Notes: generated by a model from the letters alone, not told the origin. DNA of 64,000 nucleotides from Rhizobium rhizogenes (GCF_002005205.3 NZ_CP019702.2:728501-792500), one strand, 5' to 3'. Shown: positions 51,989 to 60,760, counted from the first letter of the stretch. Numbers and translations: made by a program.

Positions 51989-52795
51989 TCAACACTTGCC
52001 GTGTGTCAGCATGAAATTGAAGAGAAGTTCGATCTGCCCCTCAAGCATATGGGTACCATCGCGGGTAAAGCAGCCGGCATCGGCCGCAGCAATCACGAGC
52101 CGGGTGGGGATCGGATGGGTGATAACATCAGCGACGACCATGGCCGGCGACAGTTCCGCAGGCACGACCGGTAGCGGATCACTATCGTGTAAACCTGCAG
52201 ATGTGGCGTTGACCACGATTTCGGTGCCCGCTGGCACAGAGGTTCCCACGGATACGCGGCCCGGATAGGCTGCAGCCAGTTTCTCGTAAAGGGCATGCTC
52301 GTTCGTCTTGTTCAGATCGTGGAAGGTCAGATGGCTTGCGCCTTCCTCCAGCATCGAGACGCCGATGGACGACCCCGCGCCGCCCGCACCGACCATGAAC
52401 ACCTTCTTGCCCACGATGGAACGCCCGGCCTTGAGAATGCCGGATGCCAGGCCCGCTCCGTCGAAATTATCGCCGAACCATGTGCCGTCCGGCTCACGCC
52501 GCATGGCGTTTATGGCACCAAGCACCCGTGCCCGGTCGGACAGGCGGTCGCAAAAGGCGGTTGCTTCGAATTTATGCGGCAGAGTGATCAGGATGCTGTC
52601 CACGTTAGGCATTGCCTTCAACACCGGCAAGGCGCTTTCCAGATTGCCTTTCTCGATATGCAGCGGCACCAGCATGCCGTCATAATTTGCATTTCGCATC
52701 CGCTCAGTCAGCCACCCAGGCGCCAGAACTTGCGCGATGGGCGAACCGATGAGGAAATGGACCCGGGTCTTGCCGGTTATGCTTGGTTGCGTCAT
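51989..52795 (-). CDS. shikimate dehydrogenase-like protein (AroE family)
   Basis: AroE-type oxidoreductase of 268 residues. It keeps the catalytic Lys in LITLPHKFEA, the Asn in GAINAM, the Asp in GDNFDGAGL and the cofactor motif VGAGGAGSSIG. The N-terminal substrate loop reads GSPIAQVLAP instead of the usual Ser-rich SxSPxxHN, so shikimate itself is unlikely to be the substrate; AroE-like enzymes in catabolic clusters act on quinate or other hydroxy acids. ATG 52795 is chosen over an upstream ATG that overlaps the aldehyde dehydrogenase stub. Confidence 0.82.
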   Translation of the reverse strand: MTQPSITGKTRVHFLIGSPIAQVLAPGWLTERMRNANYDGMLVPLHIEKGNLESALPVLKAMPNVDSILITLPHKFEATAFCDRLSDRARVLGAINAMRREPDGTWFGDNFDGAGLASGILKAGRSIVGKKVFMVGAGGAGSSIGVSMLEEGASHLTFHDLNKTNEHALYEKLAAAYPGRVSVGTSVPAGTEIVVNATSAGLHDSDPLPVVPAELSPAMVVADVITHPIPTRLVIAAADAGCFTRDGTHMLEGQIELLFNFMLTHGKC

Positions 52796-52833
52796 TACGG
52801 TGTCTCTTTTCCTGCCGGTGTATAAGGCGGTCT

Positions 52834-52968
52834 TCAAGGCCGTGAAGAATTCGGAGGCAAGGCTGCCTCTTCACGCAACACAACGTTATCCGTTTCAGAG
52901 GAATTGATATTTGCCGGCACCTCGGCGCCGACCCAGTCACCGGCGATCAGGTTCTGGTAGAGAGTCAT
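52834..52968 (-). pseudogene. truncated aldehyde dehydrogenase (N-terminal stub)
   Basis: Starting at ATG 52968, the reading MTLYQNLIAGDWVGAEVPANINSSETDNVV matches the N-terminus of alpha-ketoglutarate semialdehyde dehydrogenase-type enzymes (about 480 residues in full). After about 30 codons it runs into unrelated sequence and stops at 44 residues. It begins 7 bases after the YciI-like stop codon, as a normal operon member would, so the rest of the gene was deleted in place. The catalytic Cys, Glu and cofactor regions are all gone. Confidence 0.65.
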
Positions 52969-52975
52969 ACCGGCC

Positions 52976-53266
52976 TCACCGCCACTGCACGCGGCGGAAG
53001 GGCAGTATTTCGACATCCTTCCAAACGCCGTCCGTGAAATAGACTTCGCTCTCTATGTAACTGTCGAGCGCTGCACGATCCGGAAACTCGCAAAGCACGA
53101 CAGAGCCGACCATCCTGCCTGCATCATCGATGAGTGCGCCGCCGTCTATGATGCTGCCTTCCGCTTTCATGGCGTGAATGCGCTCCATGTGCTTCTCGCG
53201 GGCGGCGAGGCGTTTGTCGAGCGTACCTTCCCGCCTGTCATCACGGGCAATGATGGTAAACTGCAT
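52976..53266 (-). CDS. YciI-like protein
   Basis: A 96-residue protein of the YciI/dimeric alpha-beta barrel type: MQFTIIARDDRREGTLDKRLAAREKHMERI, GSIIDGGALIDDAGRMVGSVVLCEF, LDSYIESEVYFTDGVWKDVEI. It retains the His in the first helix and the Asp in the middle loop that are proposed to be catalytic in this family. Relatives near muconolactone-type pathways act on lactones or cis-dienes. It lies 9 bases after the SnoaL-like gene. Confidence 0.82.
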   Translation of the reverse strand: MQFTIIARDDRREGTLDKRLAAREKHMERIHAMKAEGSIIDGGALIDDAGRMVGSVVLCEFPDRAALDSYIESEVYFTDGVWKDVEILPFRRVQWR

Positions 53267-53275
53267 GCCGTCTCC

Positions 53276-53746
53276 TCACACGATCTTCGGGGCGGGAGAC
53301 GGGGGCTGCAGTGCATATCCCCTCGCCTCGTAATCGAATTCAGGGAGCCTGTTCACTGGCTCTGCCTTGTTGACCGGCGATGCGTAATAGGCACGGATTT
53401 CGTGGATTTTCGTCACGTCATCATTGAAGATGTACCATTCGTCGCCGCGCAGCACTTCGCCAATGGCGGTCTTCCAGTGGGTCCACTCGATCACAGCTTC
53501 ACGTCCGTCGGCAGCCGCCAGCACTTTTTCGATTGTCCAGCGGGAGCCGAGCGTCTTCACGCACCAGACCCAGCCGTCGGCAATCGCGCCAGCCCCCCGC
53601 CACGGCGCGCCGGGAAGCCCCGGCGGGAAATAGTGGACGGCGTCGTCCGTGAAACAATCGACAAGAGCCTTATGGTCGGCGGCGTTGCAGGCGTCGAAAT
53701 AACGCCGGATAAGTGCCTCGGCACGTGCAGCAGGTGATCCGCTCAT
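53276..53746 (-). CDS. SnoaL-like / nuclear transport factor 2 family protein
   Basis: A 156-residue protein with the NTF2/SnoaL cone fold: ALIRRYFDACNAADHKALVDCFTDDAVHYFPPG, WRGAGAIADGWVW, AVIEWTHWKT, YIFNDDVTKIHEIRAYY. Members are small isomerases, hydratases or dehydratases without cofactor. It is packed between the RraA-like gene (3 bases) and the YciI-like gene (9 bases), so it is part of the pathway operon, but its step cannot be deduced. Confidence 0.85.
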   Translation of the reverse strand: MSGSPAARAEALIRRYFDACNAADHKALVDCFTDDAVHYFPPGLPGAPWRGAGAIADGWVWCVKTLGSRWTIEKVLAAADGREAVIEWTHWKTAIGEVLRGDEWYIFNDDVTKIHEIRAYYASPVNKAEPVNRLPEFDYEARGYALQPPSPAPKIV

Positions 53747-53749
53747 CGT

Positions 53750-54481
53750 TCACTCCGCCGCCTGGTTGCGGGCACGCCATTCGGCGTATTCCTTCAGCGT
53801 TTCCTCATTCGGCGGATAGGTACCCCAGAGCGATGCGCCGGCATCGATCTTGGTGAACAGGAACTTTTCGCGCTGTTCCTGTTCGTAGGAATCGGTGGCG
53901 AGTTCGGTGGCTATGGCACGCGGCACGACCACCACGCCATCACTGTCGCCGACAATGATGTCCCTTGGATAGACGGCAACGCCGGCGCAACCGATCGGCA
54001 ACTGCATGTCGATGGCACGGTGATAGGCCGGACGGGTGGAGGCGGTGTTTGCCGAACAATAGGCCGGAAACGGCATACGGGAAATCTCGGTGCCGTCACG
54101 GAAAGCACCATCGGTGATGGCGGCTGCGACGCCCTTGCGCATCATCCTCGTCATCAGCATGTTGCCGGCAGACGCCGCGCGTGCATCATTCCGGCTATCG
54201 ATGACCAGCACCTGGCCGGCGCTGATGGCCTCGACGGCTTCCCACTGGATGTTGTCTTCGCCGCGCTTCTTCAGATCACCGAGATCCCAGTCCTTGTCTT
54301 CGCGGGAGGGAATGAAGCGAAGCGTAAAGGCTTCCCCCGCAAACGGGCTGGCATCCGGGTTGAGCGGCTTGAGGCCGACGAGGAACTGCTGGCGAAAGTT
54401 CCGTTTGAACAGCTGAGTGGTTAGTGTGGCGGTTGAACAAGCCTTGAGCTTGTCCAGGGTCTCTTTGGAAATTTCAACCAT
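53750..54481 (-). CDS. RraA-like protein / 4-hydroxy-4-methyl-2-oxoglutarate aldolase family
   Basis: A 243-residue member of the RraA/HMG-aldolase superfamily (KLKACSTATLTTQLFKRN, GQVLVIDSRNDARAASAGNMLMTRMMRKG, ITDGAFRDGTEI, RDIIVGDSDGVVVVPRA). The Arg-Asp of GAFRDG and the GN.L motif form the metal and substrate site of the aldolases that split 4-hydroxy-2-oxo acids to pyruvate. In this catabolic setting an aldolase or oxaloacetate decarboxylase role is more likely than RNase E inhibition. It is encoded 29 bases after the extended SDR gene. Confidence 0.85.
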   Translation of the reverse strand: MVEISKETLDKLKACSTATLTTQLFKRNFRQQFLVGLKPLNPDASPFAGEAFTLRFIPSREDKDWDLGDLKKRGEDNIQWEAVEAISAGQVLVIDSRNDARAASAGNMLMTRMMRKGVAAAITDGAFRDGTEISRMPFPAYCSANTASTRPAYHRAIDMQLPIGCAGVAVYPRDIIVGDSDGVVVVPRAIATELATDSYEQEQREKFLFTKIDAGASLWGTYPPNEETLKEYAEWRARNQAAE

Positions 54482-54510
54482 AGGACATCTCCTGAAAATG
54501 AAGGTGTGTG

Positions 54511-55536
54511 TCAGGAACGGGCGGCAATCGCCTCGTCCACCATGTCGAACATCGAATATTTGGGCTGGAAACCGAGAATGGCACGCGCCTTGACGTTACT
54601 GCCATGGGTGCGGCCGAGATCGACGGGGATCGTTGCCTCGACCACGCGCCGACCGGTCTTTCGGGCGAGATAGGGAATGAATTCGCCGAGACTGACCGGT
54701 GAAACCGGGGCAAGATTGAAGGTTTCACCGATGGCTTCCGGCTTGTCGAAAATCAGCAGCAGACCGTCGACAATATCGCGCACATCGACCAGTTCCTGGG
54801 TATGCGGAATGCCGTTGACGTCACGTGGCAAAAGCAGCGGCTGGTCGTCCGCCACCAGTGGCTCGAGGATCGACAGAATCTGGTCCAGTTCCGAATTGGA
54901 CGTGGCACCGGCATGATGCGTGCTGCTGGCCTTCAGGCTGCGGACACGACTATTGACGTAGAAGGCCGGGCCGGCATATTCGCCGTCCGGATCGATAATC
55001 TCATGCGCCGCTTCAGTATGGGAGAAAACGGCCGTGCTGATGTCGAGCTGCTTTTCCGAACGCTGGTAGAACTTCACCATATCCTCGCCGAGAACCTTGG
55101 TCATGCCGTAAAACGTATAGGGTTCCCTGGGGTGGTTTTCATCCGTCGGCCGGTAACGGGCAAAGCGGGTCGGATAGACCTGATCACTGGATGCGAAGAC
55201 CATGCGGATGTGGCGCTGCCGGGATTGGGTGGCCACGGCGCGTAGCACATTATAGGTGCCCATCACATTGACATCCCACAAGAGATCGCGGGCGCCGGGC
55301 TGGAACGAGATGACGGCCGCCATGTGGAACACGGCCTCCACGCCTTCCATGACCTTTTCGACATCGGTGAAGCTGGCGAGACTGCCGGTATGGCAGAGAA
55401 TACCCGCCGCCTCGGTTGCTGCGCGGTTTGGATCACCCGCAATAGCGATGGTTCTTACATTGTGGCCGCGCTTCATCAAGGCAGCCGAAAGTACGCCGCC
55501 AACCCGCCCGGTGGCGCCGGATACAAAAATTTCCAT
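54511..55536 (-). CDS. NAD-dependent epimerase/dehydratase (extended SDR)
   Basis: Extended short-chain dehydrogenase of 341 residues: cofactor motif VSGATGRVGGVLSAAL at the N-terminus, HMAAVIS, NVMGTYNVLRA, catalytic Ser in VFASSDQVY and the pair Tyr-Lys in YGMTKVLGEDM. It belongs with sugar-nucleotide epimerases and uronate dehydrogenase-like proteins. ATG 55536, with GAGGAC ahead, directly starts the Rossmann strand, so an upstream in-frame ATG is rejected. With the adjacent enolase-type enzyme, oxidation of a uronic acid to a lactone would be a sensible but unproven role. Confidence 0.87.
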   Translation of the reverse strand: MEIFVSGATGRVGGVLSAALMKRGHNVRTIAIAGDPNRAATEAAGILCHTGSLASFTDVEKVMEGVEAVFHMAAVISFQPGARDLLWDVNVMGTYNVLRAVATQSRQRHIRMVFASSDQVYPTRFARYRPTDENHPREPYTFYGMTKVLGEDMVKFYQRSEKQLDISTAVFSHTEAAHEIIDPDGEYAGPAFYVNSRVRSLKASSTHHAGATSNSELDQILSILEPLVADDQPLLLPRDVNGIPHTQELVDVRDIVDGLLLIFDKPEAIGETFNLAPVSPVSLGEFIPYLARKTGRRVVEATIPVDLGRTHGSNVKARAILGFQPKYSMFDMVDEAIAARS

Positions 55537-55716
55537 GTCTCTGTCCTCACAGCATCTCCGCCGGCGGCAACGATGCGCCGCCGTTGTGCAAAGCCTGCTT
55601 CCCTTCGGTTCTCGGCTGGCGATCTCCTCGCCGCCAGCCATTTCAATCTATCGAATTTTGCCTGCCACGAAAGTGGTGATCTGTGGTCAGCATCGCTGCC
55701 GTCTCACATGTTGGGA

Positions 55717-56829
55717 TCAGGATTTGACCGCGTAATGTTCCAGCACCTCAGGATCCGGCGCAAAACCTATTCCGGAACGGGACGACGAGCGGAGTTTGCC
55801 GCCTTCCGGCCGAGATGTTTCGGCGATCCAGGCTTCCGGATCGACGAAGAGATATTCGACCAGCGTCTGCGCCGGCATCAACGGCAGCAGAGCCAGTGTC
55901 GCAAAATAGCCGGGCCCGAAATAGGGTGTGTGCGGCATGGGCGTCTTGCCTGCCACTCGGCAAGCCTCGGTGATGCGGATGAATTCAGACACTCCACCAG
56001 CCTTGGTCATGCTTGGCTGAGGGTAGCTGACGCTTTGGATGACGCGGCTGAAATCAAAGGCGGTAGAAGCGTTTTCGCCCGTTCCTACAGGGATTCCGGC
56101 GGCCTCGAGAGCAATCATCGCAGCATAGTCGTCCGGTGGAAAAACCGGCTCCTCGACCCAGAATACATTGTTTTCGCGAAACACGGGCGCAAGCGCCTTC
56201 GCCTCCTCCACCGACCAGGCGCAATTGGCATCAACCATCAGCGGCACGTCGGTGCCGATCGCCTGCCGCGCTCGTGCAATCACCGCCGGTTCGACTTCGT
56301 GCAGTTTCACTAGACGATAACCGAGATCGAGCGCCCGCCGGCACTGTTGTGCTACCAGATCGGCATCACCGTAACGCACCAGACTGGCATAAGCGGGCCG
56401 CTCGGTATTCTCCGCCGCACCGAACAGGCGCCACAGCGGCAAGCCCTGCCGTTTCGCCGCCAGGTCCCACAATGCGATGTCAACACCAGAAAGCGCAAAG
56501 AGCGTGATTCCATACCGTCCGAAGAGGTGCAGCTTCTTCTGAATGCCCATATTCCATGCGGCAATGTCGTCAATTCGTTCACCGACAACGAAGGGAGCGA
56601 TCATGCGCTCGACAGCGGCCCTCACCGGCTCCAGACAAAAATAAGCAAAGGCTTCGCCCCAGCCGACGTGACCATCCTCGTCCTCAACCCGGACCAGCAC
56701 CATGTCCAGTTCGTGCCAGCGGCTCGGGGTGCCACCGGTGCCGGCCCCGCCGTCCACAAATGGCATGCGCACAGCGAAGGTCTTCAGCGAAGCAATCTTC
56801 GGTACGGGGCGGGATGCGGTCTCGGGCAT
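55717..56829 (-). CDS. enolase superfamily (mandelate racemase/muconate lactonizing type) enzyme
   Basis: A 370-residue enolase-superfamily enzyme that would abstract a proton alpha to a carboxylate. Metal ligands are visible in order: MVDANCAW (Asp), FWVEEPVFPPDD (Glu) and VGTGENAS (Glu). The second-strand catalytic motif is LVKLHE, so KxK has become KxH, and the C-terminal barrel supplies His in MPHTPYFGPGY. This points to sugar-acid dehydratase or lactone cycloisomerase members rather than muconate lactonizing enzymes. AGAGGA precedes the ATG. It lies 11 bases after the IclR-fusion gene. Confidence 0.88.
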   Translation of the reverse strand: MPETASRPVPKIASLKTFAVRMPFVDGGAGTGGTPSRWHELDMVLVRVEDEDGHVGWGEAFAYFCLEPVRAAVERMIAPFVVGERIDDIAAWNMGIQKKLHLFGRYGITLFALSGVDIALWDLAAKRQGLPLWRLFGAAENTERPAYASLVRYGDADLVAQQCRRALDLGYRLVKLHEVEPAVIARARQAIGTDVPLMVDANCAWSVEEAKALAPVFRENNVFWVEEPVFPPDDYAAMIALEAAGIPVGTGENASTAFDFSRVIQSVSYPQPSMTKAGGVSEFIRITEACRVAGKTPMPHTPYFGPGYFATLALLPLMPAQTLVEYLFVDPEAWIAETSRPEGGKLRSSSRSGIGFAPDPEVLEHYAVKS

Positions 56830-56840
56830 GATATCCTCTT

Positions 56841-58490
56841 TTAGGGTTTGCCGATCGTTTCCGGTAGTCCGCGCTCGCCCACATTGACGGAAAGCAGTTG
56901 CCCAGAAAGTGGTGCGTTGTTCAGGCTTTCCCGGGTCTGCCCGGTGCGGGCGCTGGTGATGAAAAGATCCGACAGATCCTCTCCCCCAAAGGCGACGCCG
57001 ATCGGATTTGGAATAGGCAGGGCAATGGTGCGCTGGATTTCGCCGTTTTCGTCGAGCTTGATCACACTCCAGCCATCCGAAAGGCCGATCCAGGCGTTGA
57101 GATTTTCATCGACGGCAAGGGCACAGGGTGATCCTGCAACCTTGGGGATATCCGTGAACTTGCGCCGGCGCCGTGTCACCGGATCGAGAAGCAGGACACT
57201 TTGCCGAGTCGGCTGAACCACATAAAGCCCCAGTTCCCCAGCAAATGCGATATCCGTCACGTCGCCAGCAAGCTCGAAAACGGGCTCGAAGCCCGCCGCG
57301 ATCGTCCACGGTCCGATACGGGTAAGATTGGCCTCGGCATCGAAGGCTGCCGCCCATATGGCGCCCGCCATGTCCGTGCGCAGAGCACGGATGAGTAATG
57401 CGCCAGAACCGCCGACCCTCTGCTGGATACCTTCCGGTCCGCAGAGAACGACGTCGCCCCCGGCCGAAACCACGAAACCGTCCTCCGAAAGGCAAAGCGT
57501 TCCGATCCGTTGCGCAAGTTCGTGCAAATAGAGAAGGTCTGCGCCACCATCGCCATCAATGCGGATGGCAGGCGCAAGAAGGTCTGCCCATACCAGCGCA
57601 TTGCGCCGGCCGTCCCAGCGCGGTGCCGCGCCGACATAGGCGGAATGGGTCGTCCAGACACGAAAGCCACCCGAATGCTGCACGGCCGCCTTCAGGGTTG
57701 GTGTCAACTGGGTTGAAATGCGTCTCGCTGCCTCGGCCAGTTCCGTGCCCAGTTGCTCGGCCCGTTCCGGCGGCATGCGGAAGGTAGGACCGGCCACGCT
57801 GATCGCCGCCAATGGACGGCCACCGTCATCAAGGATGGCCGCACCGACACAACGCGTGCCAAGGACAATTTCCTCATCGTCTATGGCGTAACCGCGAGCG
57901 CGCACAATGGCGAGATGTGACCTCAATTGCCTGGGATCGGAAATGGTGTTGGCGGTGAAGGATTGCAGTTCGCCTGACAGAAACGTTTCCAGTTGCGCCT
58001 CGCTCAGATGCGCGAGTATCGACTTGCCCTGGCTGGTGCAATGCATCGGCTTCAGAACCCCGAGCCTGGCACTGGAACGTTTGTCATGGGCGCTTTCGAA
58101 CCGGCCGAGGGCCAGGACATAGGCACCCTCCTGAACCGCCAAGTAAGATGTCTCGCCGGTCAGGTCACGCAGGCGGCGAAGCTCCACCGAAGCGATGGAG
58201 GCAAGATCGGACGACGACCACGCATTCTGCGCCAGTTCGAGGAAATTGAACCCCAGCGTATAATTCTGCGTCACGGGGTCGGGACGTATGAGGCCTCGCG
58301 CGATGAGGGCAGCAAGAATACGATAAAGCGTAGCGCGGGGAATGCCTGTCTGCTCCGAAAGCGCCACCTGCCCCACCAGCCCCGGCGCTCTTCCTATGAT
58401 TTCGATGATATCGCACGCCTTGCCAAGAAGGGCCGTGCCGGCCACGTTCTTTGGCGAGATTAGATCCGTCGACCACTGTACATCGTTCAT
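56841..58490 (-). CDS. IclR-family regulator fused to an SMP-30/gluconolactonase-like domain
   Basis: A two-part protein of about 549 residues. Residues about 15-260 are a complete IclR regulator: helix-turn-helix ALSEQTGIPRATLYRILAALIARGLI and the effector domain with CTSQGKSILAHL, EEIVLGTRCVGAAI and AISVAGPTFRMP. From about residue 265 to the end comes a beta-propeller like SMP-30/gluconolactonase (RWDGRRNALVWADLLAPAI, LCLSEDGFVVSAGG, CALAVDENLNAWIGL, NPIGVAFGGEDLSDLFITSA). The metal Glu of the EGP motif is replaced (VGAAPRW), so the propeller is probably a ligand sensor. ATG 58490 is preferred on ribosome-site spacing; 58496 is also possible. Confidence 0.85.
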   Translation of the reverse strand: MNDVQWSTDLISPKNVAGTALLGKACDIIEIIGRAPGLVGQVALSEQTGIPRATLYRILAALIARGLIRPDPVTQNYTLGFNFLELAQNAWSSSDLASIASVELRRLRDLTGETSYLAVQEGAYVLALGRFESAHDKRSSARLGVLKPMHCTSQGKSILAHLSEAQLETFLSGELQSFTANTISDPRQLRSHLAIVRARGYAIDDEEIVLGTRCVGAAILDDGGRPLAAISVAGPTFRMPPERAEQLGTELAEAARRISTQLTPTLKAAVQHSGGFRVWTTHSAYVGAAPRWDGRRNALVWADLLAPAIRIDGDGGADLLYLHELAQRIGTLCLSEDGFVVSAGGDVVLCGPEGIQQRVGGSGALLIRALRTDMAGAIWAAAFDAEANLTRIGPWTIAAGFEPVFELAGDVTDIAFAGELGLYVVQPTRQSVLLLDPVTRRRRKFTDIPKVAGSPCALAVDENLNAWIGLSDGWSVIKLDENGEIQRTIALPIPNPIGVAFGGEDLSDLFITSARTGQTRESLNNAPLSGQLLSVNVGERGLPETIGKP

Positions 58491-58604
58491 GGACATGCCC
58501 CCGCTTCTAAACCCAATCAATGAGACGATCCACATAAACGCCGCTGGAAAGTCCATGTCGAGCGTGAATATGCCCACATCATGAGACGCCGGCATAGCAA
58601 GGCG

Positions 58605-59489
58605 TCAATGCCCGTCACATTTGCCTGAAAGGCGGATTTCAATCTCGCCCGTGAGACGCTCGCCGGGAGAAAGAAGGGCGGCGCCGGTTTGTGACGGTGA
58701 CAGCCCGAGATTCCAGGCATTGGCGACATGCGTGGTGGGTTCGACGCAGATATGGGAGGGGGCGCCGCGATGGACGACGAGAAAGTCGAACGGTGGTGAG
58801 GCCGTCATCGTTGCGGTTACATCGCCGCCCAGTGAAATCCGCGCTCTCCCCCACGCCTCGAAATAGGCGGTTTCCACATACACCGGCTGGTCGTTTCCTG
58901 CCGTCCGGCTCCGTTCACCCCCAGGCAGGTAATCTGGACCGTGTGGCCAGAGGTAGCCCGCATCGGCAACGATAGGGTGGCGGGAAGCGAAATAGGGGTG
59001 CCAACCCATACCGGCAGGCATGGGACGAGTCGACCGGTTTTCCACTGTCATCGTAAGGCGCAGACTTTCGCCATCCAGTTCAAAAACCTGCTCCGCGTGA
59101 AAATCCCACGGCCAGTCGTCATCTGCCCGGTAATCGAGCCGCATCGAAAAGAGGTTCGCATGATGCACGCCCGCCATCCAGGGTCTGGCATGGCCCGGAC
59201 CGTGCAAAGTATGCGGCATGGCGGCGGGGTGTGGCCGAAGGGTAACCACGTCCTCGCCCACCGCGATCTTTGCCCGGGCAAGACGATTGTGATAGGGCAC
59301 GAGCGGATAGGCCCCGGCCCGGGGCCAGTTGATAACGTCGAAACCGTGTGGCTCAGTGGGAATGACGATGTCGGAGCCGTTTTTAGCCCGAAACACCAGA
59401 AGCCGGCCGCCCATCCCCGGACAAAAGCTCGCGGAAAGCTGTGCCGACGCGATGTCGTAAACCGTCGTTCCGTAAAGTTGTCGCTCCAT
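58605..59489 (-). CDS. aldose 1-epimerase family protein
   Basis: GalM-like mutarotase of 294 residues: LSASFCPGMGGRLLVFRAKNG, YPLVPYHNRLARAKI, HTLHGPGHARPW (His), GMGWHPYF (His) and the catalytic Glu in HICVEPTTHVANAWNLG. It would interconvert alpha and beta anomers of the free sugar or uronic acid feeding the pathway. ATG 59489, preceded by GGGAGCGAGGG, is chosen; a longer frame upstream has no family similarity. It is the first gene of the minus-strand block, 114 bases before the IclR-fusion start codon. Confidence 0.87.
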   Translation of the reverse strand: MERQLYGTTVYDIASAQLSASFCPGMGGRLLVFRAKNGSDIVIPTEPHGFDVINWPRAGAYPLVPYHNRLARAKIAVGEDVVTLRPHPAAMPHTLHGPGHARPWMAGVHHANLFSMRLDYRADDDWPWDFHAEQVFELDGESLRLTMTVENRSTRPMPAGMGWHPYFASRHPIVADAGYLWPHGPDYLPGGERSRTAGNDQPVYVETAYFEAWGRARISLGGDVTATMTASPPFDFLVVHRGAPSHICVEPTTHVANAWNLGLSPSQTGAALLSPGERLTGEIEIRLSGKCDGH

Positions 59490-60529
59490 AGCCCTCGCTC
59501 CCTGTCTGAGATTGCCTGCCGAATGGGATCGGCCGGTCATGGGCCTGAAATTGCGGTCGCATTTGGAAACTGACAATGTTTCTTTTCCTCTTGAGGGGAA
59601 TGCCGCCCATATGGTGAGATTTTTCTGACGGGAACCAGAGGCAGCCAGGCACTCCATACGCGGCGAACGCCCATCAGATCGCCGTATCGAAACCGGAGCC
59701 TGTCCCTTCCGCCGGTCTCTCTTGGGATATGGGGGCAGCTTCACGGAAAGCTCACTGCCAAACGGTGGCCAACATCAAAGATTTGATGCGTGGCACGGCA
59801 AGAGATAGACTGTCTGGTCTTACTACTGCATGACCGTGCAGTTGATGGGATCCGAACCAATAACCCCGTAAATCCGATTTCCACAAGCGATATATTATAT
59901 AGTTATAACAATGCTTTAAGACGCCCTAAGGATTGAGCTGAGCGCCATACCTTGTGGTGCCTGATCTAATCGTGAATTTCCATATGGCCGAATTATCGAA
60001 GTCGTTTCGACTTTAAATACCGTAGTGTTAGAGGAATAGCTAATTCTAATTTCGACCTATCCTGGGCTCCCCTTCTTGAAAATTTAATATCACGGTATTC
60101 AAGCTTTTCGCCACGGTGGACTATTTGCAACGACTGCTTTGCCTAAATAGGATAGAGTCATGAAGGTAAGAGAAGCGCTCCCGGATATTGATATCGCTGC
60201 TGGTAGAGACCCCCTACTGTTCATTATGCGAATGGTCTCCTTACCGGAGTCGAAGGCGGAGATGACTGTAGAGCTCCATACGGATACTTACTGCAATGAG
60301 GGTCTGCATTTCGCCAATTTCTTTTTGCCTAGAATCTCTGAAAACTTAAGATCAGGCGGGTAACTGACTGTTCGACCCGGCGAGGTTAGAGTCCACGTAG
60401 AAATGCGCTCCGCCACGTGGCAATCCGATCATCCAACCAGGGACGAGTATGTATCTTTCTGCTGACTGGGGTGCTTTGGCGCACCGAATCGTAGTTTTAG
60501 GCTGTTGCGCGATAGTGTAGCGCAGGATT
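59490..60529. other. AT-richer intergenic kilobase between the catabolic cluster and the tRNA
   Basis: Apart from a doubtful small frame at 60160-60363, no gene is supported. The first 250 bases are the upstream region of the aldose epimerase gene and should hold the promoter of the minus-strand block. From about 59800 composition becomes AT-rich with scattered short open frames, as seen beside many rRNA operons. Confidence 0.55.
60160..60363 (+). CDS. doubtful small ORF, 67 aa
   Basis: MKVREALPDIDIAAGRDPLLFIMRMVSLPESKAEMTVELHTD continues to ISENLRSGG without resemblance to a family I know. AGGATAGAG lies a few bases before the ATG, so translation is possible. Codon use is less GC-biased than in neighbouring genes, and there is no operon partner. 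It may be a small real gene or a decayed fragment. Confidence 0.3.
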   Translation: MKVREALPDIDIAAGRDPLLFIMRMVSLPESKAEMTVELHTDTYCNEGLHFANFFLPRISENLRSGG

Positions 60530-60606
<77 letters not shown>

Positions 60607-60740
60607 TTAACCGACTTTTTGCGTTCGCAAAAATGTCATTCCCAGCGCAAGTTCGCAGAACTTGTCGCGAGAGCGTAACCGCATTGCGGTTATGCTTGGT
60701 GCCGGAGCAAATTGCCGAAGGCGATTTGTCTCCTTTAAGG

Positions 60741-60760
60741 GACGCACGAGGCGTCTTTTT
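60741..60760 (+). terminator. hairpin with T-run, plus-strand direction
   Basis: GACGC-ACGAG-GCGTC is followed by TTTTT. In the plus direction it has the form of a rho-independent terminator, although no clear plus-strand gene precedes it. It may protect the rRNA end from opposing transcription. Confidence 0.45.
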
